Assembly (NCBI GenBank): GCA_014529385.2
Contig: CM043963.1
Location: forward strand, 81,919,912-81,983,911
From: Adiantum capillus-veneris
Lineage: Eukaryota; Streptophyta; Polypodiopsida; Polypodiales; Pteridaceae
Direction of reading: 5' to 3'
Length of the DNA: 64,000 bases
Made by a program: the position numbers and the translations under genes. How positions within the stretch are numbered: the first letter of the stretch is position 1; every line of letters starts with the position of its first letter. Of the stretch, positions 58,056 through 64,000 are shown one piece after another. The notes beneath the pieces are model-generated. The model had not been told where the DNA came from. It was given only the letters and a program-made list of their open reading frames with translations, and did not search any database.

Positions 58056-61000
58056 TTATCCTTGAATGCCGATTGAAGATGACCAAAAGCTCAACTTCTC
58101 CTTGTTGAACACCTTTGTAAACATGTCTGCAGGATTTTCACTTGTATGCACCTTTCCTAGCTTGAGCTGTCCCTCTTCCAAAAGAGTGCGTATGAAGTGA
58201 TATCTCACCTCAATGTGCTTTGTCCTTGAATGAAAGGCTGAGTTCTTCGCAAGATGGATAGCGCTTTGGCTATCACTGTACAAGACACAATTGTCTTGTT
58301 TGAATCCAAGCTCTTCTAAGAATCTGTGAAGCCACAGAATTTCTTTGCTTGCCTCCGTCATTGCTACATACTCTGCTTCCGTGGTAGAAAGTGAAACCAC
58401 TTTCTGCAGCTTTGAAGCCCAGCTTATTGCTGTGCCTCCAACCGTGAACACATAGCCAGTAGTGCTCCTTCGAGTATCTTTGTCACCTGCCATATCTGCA
58501 TCAGCATACCCTTCTAGAAAAATATCAGTTCCTCCACAATACAAAGCATTTGTTGTTGTCCCTTTTAGATACCTAAGTATCCACTTCACAGCTCGCCAAT
58601 GCTCTTTACCTGGGCTTTCCATGAACCTACTCACAACTCCCACTGCATGTGCAATGTCTGGCCTTGTCCAGACCATAGCATACATTAGAGAACCTACCGC
58701 TGCAGCATATGGAACTTTAGACATATAGGCTATCTCCTCTTGTGTCTTCGGACACATATCCTTCGTTAGGTTAAAATGACCAGCCAAAGGTGTAGAAACT
58801 GGTTTTGCATTTTGCATTGCAAACCTTTCTAGTACCTTCTTGATGTAATCTTCTTGAGATAGCTTTATTGTCTTCTTCGTCCTGTCCCTTGATATTTTCA
58901 TACCAAGTATCCTCTTTGCAGCACCTAAATCTTTCATTGAAAAAGATTTGGACAGCTCCTCTTTTAGGTCTTTGATGTCCTGCATGTTAGCACTTGCAAT
59001 CAACATGTCATCAACATACAACATTAGGATGATGAATTTCCCATCTCCCAAATTCTTCGTTTAGACGCAGTGATCCGAGTTGCATCTTGTGAATCCATGA
59101 TCCAACATCCATCGATCAAACTTCAAGTACCATTGTCTTGATGCTTGCTTTAAACCATACAAGCTCTTCTTTAATCTGCAAACCATTTTCTCCTTACCTT
59201 TTACTTCATACCCCTTTGGTTGAAGCATGTAGATTTCCTCCTCTAAGTCATCGTGAGGAAATGCCGTATTTACATCCATTTGCTCGAGATTTAGATCATG
59301 AGCAGCCACAAGGCTTAAGACAAGCCTAATTGAGTTCATTTTTACAACAGGAGAAAATATTTCATTGAAGTCAATACCTTTCTTTTGAGAAAAACCTTTT
59401 ACCACAAGCCTAGACTTGTACCTTTTCTTCCCACCTTCTTCTTCCTTCAGCTTGTACACCCATTTGTTTTGAAGTGCCCGCTTACCTTTAGGCAACTCAA
59501 CCAACTCCCATGTTTGGTTGCTCTTTGTCCATTGTTCTTTGGATTCATGTTGCATAGCTTCTTCGTATGATACCGGCTCTCCAGAATCTGAGATCAAGAG
59601 ATGGTTGAAGGAAGGAACAAACCTTTCTGGAGGTCTACTTGCTCTTGTAGATCTTCGGGGAATAGGTTGAGGCTCCTCATTTGGTTGACGTTGTTGCACA
59701 TTGTCACCGTTTGCAGTCCTTGAGTCTTCACCGTCCTCAAGCTCCATGTACTCATCACCTGTTTCTTTTGTTTGTTTTCTTTCCAAGTAATCTTTGTACA
59801 TATTTTATTCGTTAAAAATTACATCCCTACTCCTTAAGATTTTACCATCTTCAGGATTCCATAGGCGATACCCAAAGTCACCTTCTCCATAGCCAATGAA
59901 GAAACACTTTTTGGACTTTGCATCTAGCTTTGATCTTAGGCTTCTATATATGTGCATGAAAGCCTCACACCCAAACACTTTGAGAAATGCATAATTCACC
60001 GGTTTACCTGTCCATGCCTCTTCTGGAACTCCCCCATCCAATGCCGTTGAGGGTGACCGATTGATTAAGTACACAGACGTACTTACAGCTTCCGCCCAAA
60101 GCTCAAGCGGTAGGCCTACATGTAGCCGCATGCTTCGTGCTCGTTCCATGATTGTCCTATTCATCCTTTCCGAAATCCCATTTTGTTGAGGTGTCCTTGG
60201 GGTTGTCCTTTGCCTCCGAATTCCATTGCTAGCACAAAAGCTTTCAAAATCTTGGCTGCAATATTTGCCTCCATTGTCGGATCTGAGGCATTTAACCTTG
60301 GTACCTGTTTCATTTTCCACAAAGGCTTTCCACCTTTGAAATATGGAAAATACATCGGATTTATTCTTCATGACATAAACCCATGTTTTTCTACTCGCAT
60401 CGTCTATGAATGTTACATAGTACAATGAGCCACCAAGTGATGATGTACTTGCAGGACCCCAAACAGCAGAATGAACCAACTCAAGTTTTTTATTTTTTCT
60501 TTCATTTTCTTATTTTTGAAATTTTACCCTCTTTTGTTTACCATAAACACAATCTTCACAGAACTCTAAGTCCACTTCTTTCAAACCTGGTAGAAGCTTC
60601 TTTGTTTGAAGGATTTGCATTCCTTTGGCACTCATATGCCCAAGTCGGTAGTGCCACACCGCACTATCAACTTCTGTAGTTACTGCACAAGCTGAAGGTT
60701 GCGTGCTAACAATACACAAGTAAAGTGTACCGACTTTTTCTCCCTTGGCAACCACCAAAGATCCCTTTGAGATCTTCCACCGTTTGTTTCCGAATGTAAT
60801 GTTGTGACCTTCATCGCCCAATTGTCCTGTAGAGATCAAATTTTTGCGAAGAGAAGGAACATGCCTAACATCTTTAAGCTTCCATTAATTTCCGTTAGCA
60901 GTTTTGATAGAAACTGTAGCTTTGCCGACAATCTCACAAGCTTCATCATCTCCCAAGTAAACATACCCAAAATTACCTTTGGTGTAGTTTTGGAAATGTT

Positions 61001-61906
61001 GCTTGTGTGGTGTCGCATGGAATGAAGCCCCGGAATCTACTATCCAGGAATTAGACACAATGTCTAATGAGAGAATTAGAGCATCTTGCTCTACTTTACC
61101 TGCCACATTGGCCTCCGATGTTGTCTTGTTGTCTTGAGACTCTGTCTCCTTCTTCTTCTTGGACCAGCAATCCTTCTTGACGTGGCCCTTCTTGCCGCAG
61201 TTCCAACATTCAAGAACTGACTTTGTGCGTGACTTGCTCCGCCTTGAGAGATCACGACCCTTTTGGTTTTTGAACCTCTCCTTAGGCCTTCCTCTTGTTT
61301 CCACTGATAGTGCAGCACTTGATGATTCTCCTGTGCTTCTCCTTCGCATTTCCTCGCTTAGGAGAACACCCACAACATCATCAAACTTAAGAGTATTTGT
61401 ACTAGAGATAGAATTACTTACAGCCATCACAAGGCTGTCCCAACTATCCGGTAGAGATGATAGTATAAGGAGAGCTCGCACTTCGTCATCAAAATTGATT
61501 TTCACTGATCGAAGTTGACTTATGTTTGTGTTAAAGTCATTTAGGTGTTCTGCAACTGAACCATTCTCTGCCATCTTTAGATTGAACAAGCGCTTCATAA
61601 GAAATACCTTATTGGATGCCGATGGTTTCTCGTAGAAGTCGCCAAGTGACTTCATCAAGTCCTCCGTGGTCTTCATCTCCAAAACATTGAAGGCCACCGT
61701 TGACGCCAAGCTTAACCGGATTGTTCCCAGTGCCTTTCGATCAAGGACAATCCATGCTTCATCTGCCATTGTTGCGGGCTTCTTCGCAAGACCGCCTAGT
61801 GGCAAATAGAGGTCCTTCTGGTAGAGATAGTCTTCAATCTGCACTTCCAATGTTGGTAGTTTTTGCCGTTGAACTTCTCAATCTTGAGCTTCCCTTCCTC
61901 CGCCAT
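58056..61906 (-). pseudogene. copia-F gag-pol (minus copy), one frameshift and four stops
   Basis: The ATG at 61906 gives MAEEGKLKIEKF. A 1-bp loss near 61847 shifts the frame. From there one frame runs to TAA/TGA at 58056, broken by stops at 60883-60885 (Glu in the sister copy), 60510-60512 (Ser), 59805-59807 (Gln) and 59061-59063 (Tyr), all TAA. Domains: knuckle CWNCGKKGHVKKDC (about 61170-61210), protease DSGAS, HYRLGHMS, integrase with the catalytic Glu intact (codon 60168-60170), YVDDM RT, RNase H with ADADMAGDKD. A 30-bp in-frame deletion removes ten residues near 59520. The breaks do not overlap those of the plus copy. Confidence 0.93.
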
Positions 61907-61965
61907 AACTCCCACTCAATTCAAGGAATCCTTTCCTTGAGATAATTTAGCTACGAGAAAGCCTT

Positions 61966-61977
61966 GCTCTGATACCA
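61966..61977 (-). other. copia-F primer-binding site (minus copy)
   Basis: TGGTATCAGAGC on the minus strand, two bases inside the 5' LTR. Complementary to initiator tRNA-Met. Confidence 0.93.
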
Positions 61978-61979
61978 GT

Positions 61980-62768
61980 TGTAAGAAAATAAGACGTAGC
62001 TAAATAGATTTTTGAGTAGATTACTTAATGGAGAGAGATAGATTTCACACACAAGAGATTATAGAGTAGAGAGAGAGAGAGAGTACACACGATATACGTG
62101 GTTCACCCAATGTGGGCTGCGTCCACAGGAAAGCAGCCACTCAATGGCTTTAGCACTTCAAATGAAGAAGTAGTTTACAAAGGGATTAAACCCTTGATAG
62201 AGCTCCCGCCTTGCTTCACTCTCACCACCTCACACTCACCTTGTTGCATCAACTTCACACTATGAAATGCGTGTAGAAATGGCCTCCTTTTATAGGCCAA
62301 AAGGGCTGCCCTCTCTAATGAGAGACAGCCATGTGTAGCCGCCCTTGTGCGAATAAGTCCAAATCGGACCCTCCAATCTGCCCATGTGTGGCCGCCCTTG
62401 AGAAGACAAGTCCACTTTTGAATTCGGCCACCGGCCACCGGCCATGGACTTCTGACCACAGGCCACCGGCCATTGACTTCCGACCATCGGCCATAGGCCA
62501 TTGACTACCGGCCACCGGCCAACCGACCGGTTGTTTTCCGACCACTTTCCGGCCGCCGTCCGGCCATAATATTCCGGCGAAAAAAAGTCTCGGGGGCCTC
62601 CGCCCCCGAGGCCTCTAAAGTTGCCCCTGATTCTTGTCCGTGAAAATTTTGGTTTCCGGTGAGTGATTTTCCTTCACGCATGATGGCTTCTCCTCATAAT
62701 GGGGGCCTTACAAATGTGTGCTTTTACCATAGAAAATTACAAGGGTAAATCAAGCTCCATACTTAACA
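61980..62768 (-). repeat. copia-F 5' LTR (minus copy)
   Basis: 789 bp. It differs from its partner mainly by one more unit of the CCGGCCA-rich minisatellite (62425-62525) and scattered substitutions. A TATA-like CTATAAAAGG lies on the minus strand near 62296-62287. It is followed at 62769 by the GAAAA target duplication. Confidence 0.92.
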
Positions 62769-64000
62769 GAAAAGGGGATACTTGGGTTGGGTAGCATTGT
62801 GTGTGCGTGTGTTCTTATTAATAGTTTTGTGTGTGTGTGTGTGTGTGTGTGTTGGGGGGGGGGGGGGGGAGCGTGTATGTGTACAAGGTTTTTGTGAGCA
62901 ATCAAAGTGGGTTTCAAGAAGCACTTTGGGCAACTTTTGAACTTCAACGTGTTCTTGGTGCTTTAATGCCAACATGTGCATGGAGTGCTTATTAAGTGAT
63001 GACCAATTTGGGTTAGGAGGTTCATAATGATATTCAATATATATATATATATACCATTTTACTTATTGCGGAGCACTACCACTGGTGCTCATCGCGACGC
63101 GCACTTGTTTATGCACTAGAGGACAATAGTACCACCACAGTCTAGATCATGAGCAGGGCCAAGGAAAACTTGGTGGGGTTGTCCCCTTGCAAAGTCCCAT
63201 TTGACACAACAATAGATTATGGATCATTGCAACTGGTGGTCGTCTCGAAAAACACGAGATTATGCACCAGAGGCCAGTCTACGCCAACTTAGCAAGTTTT
63301 GATGTCGCATATACTGCAGCTTCGACCACCATTTCTCCTTGTGGAGCGTCACTTGTGAATTAGTTACTTTGTCTACTTGTGGAGCACTACAATTGGTGCT
63401 CGTCGGCAAGCACCAATTTGTGCAAGTGAATTTGGATCATCTTCTCACCTTAATGTTAATGCACTAGATCGTAGGAGTTCACCTGTGGAGCACTGCAAAT
63501 TGGTGCTCATCGGTAAGCACCAGTTTAAGAAATTCGGGGATTAGCTTAAGTTTGTCAGGTATTTTCTTAAGTTTAGTTAAAAATTGAGTAGGTGTTTTGC
63601 AAAACAAACTAAGTCTCAATAGTCCTTTTCTTAGGACTACTTTAGATTCATGCTAGTTGCCACCTTGATCATGATGATGAAATGAGTTGGGTGTTGTCAC
63701 CTTGTTCATTAAAATTGAATATTGTTGTGTTGCATAAAAGTAATTTTAAGCAGAGTCATCATAAATCCTTTAAAGATGAAATTAACTATAAGGCATATAA
63801 CCCAAAAAACTTTAATAATATTCTCTAATTTAACTTTTTGCTATGACGTTTAGTCCATCCCTATAGGGTCGAGGAAATAAAATACCTGAATCTTAAGAAC
63901 CAATTGAACACAACGATCAAGTGAGCATAGTGTCAAACACTAGGTGGATCAATGAAGAGGAGACACTTGACAATTTCTTTCACTTTGTAGTGTGGCTTAA
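62769..64000. other. no gene; GT tract, G16 run, AT tract and repeated hairpin motif
   Basis: A GT repeat (62829-62851) runs into 16 G (62854-62869); an AT tract lies at about 63037-63052. The short motif GAGCACT...GGTGCTC, which can form a hairpin with 6-bp arms, appears at about 63071, 63380 and 63487, with a weaker version near 63217 and the half GGTGCTC at 57216. No coding region recognised. Confidence 0.65.

Larger units (their letters stand above)
57236..62768 (-). mobile_element. copia-F element, complete minus-strand copy
   Basis: 5' LTR 61980-62768 and 3' LTR 57236-57995, both TGTTAAGTATGG...CTTACA, with a perfect 5-bp target duplication GAAAA at 57231-57235 and 62769-62773. Initiator tRNA-Met primer site at 61966-61977; polypurine tract on the minus strand just inside the 3' LTR (57996-58007). 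Total length 5,533 bp. Same family as 13650-20264. Structurally complete but coding-defective. Confidence 0.95.

Overview
This is nuclear DNA of a land plant, from a repeat-dominated region. The evidence is nested Ty1/copia and Ty3/gypsy LTR retrotransposons with plant-type primer-binding sites, a hAT remnant, long CT/GT microsatellites, and one small intron-rich host gene with canonical GT-AG introns. I cannot name the species. A fern or another large-genome lineage would fit, but that is inference.

Layout. 1-3.9 kb: a 2,463-bp tandem duplication of a dispersed repeat plus a copia RNase H segment, ending in a copia LTR with a (CT)60 tract. 4.3-21.3 kb: a nest on the + strand. A Tat-like Ty3/gypsy element (4907-13360, TSD ACGT) sits inside an older gypsy LTR (LTR-B, about 4613-13599). 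A copia element (from 13650, TSD GTAAC) interrupts the integrase of a chromovirus whose chromodomain and 3' LTR lie at 20.3-21.3 kb. The copia 3' end carries a partial tandem duplication and a solo LTR. 21.3-28 kb: minus-strand copia fragments, a third copy of the dispersed repeat, and long stretches I cannot assign. 29.5-31.0 kb: the only host gene that looks intact, a seven-exon minus-strand gene for a 204-residue protein with a UAP56-binding motif, like plant mRNA-export adaptors of the UIEF/UIF type. 33-40 kb: a minus-strand fragment of a PRP22/DHX8-type splicing helicase, a decayed + strand copia element, a four-copy 154-bp tandem repeat and a hAT transposase remnant.

40.8-50.7 kb, minus strand: a second copy of LTR-B with an adjoining tRNA-Asp-type primer site, a very long leader with eight regularly spaced palindromes, gag-like reading frames, 85-bp tandem repeats, a decayed protein-kinase domain, a 730-bp tandem duplication and a decayed RING-like segment. 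It resembles a non-autonomous gypsy element, or a locus built around one, that has picked up host gene pieces. 50.7-51.7 kb: rearranged N-terminal PRP22 pieces. 53.5-56 kb: unrecognised coding remnants, one with an in-frame 171-bp duplication. 57.2-62.8 kb: a structurally complete minus-strand copia element (TSD GAAAA) of the same family as the one at 13.65 kb, broken by one frameshift and four stops. 62.8-64 kb: low-complexity DNA with short repeated hairpins.

No autonomous element here has an unbroken polyprotein. The strongest candidates for something undescribed are the palindrome array (47.88-49.58 kb) and its association with kinase-like and RING-like fragments.
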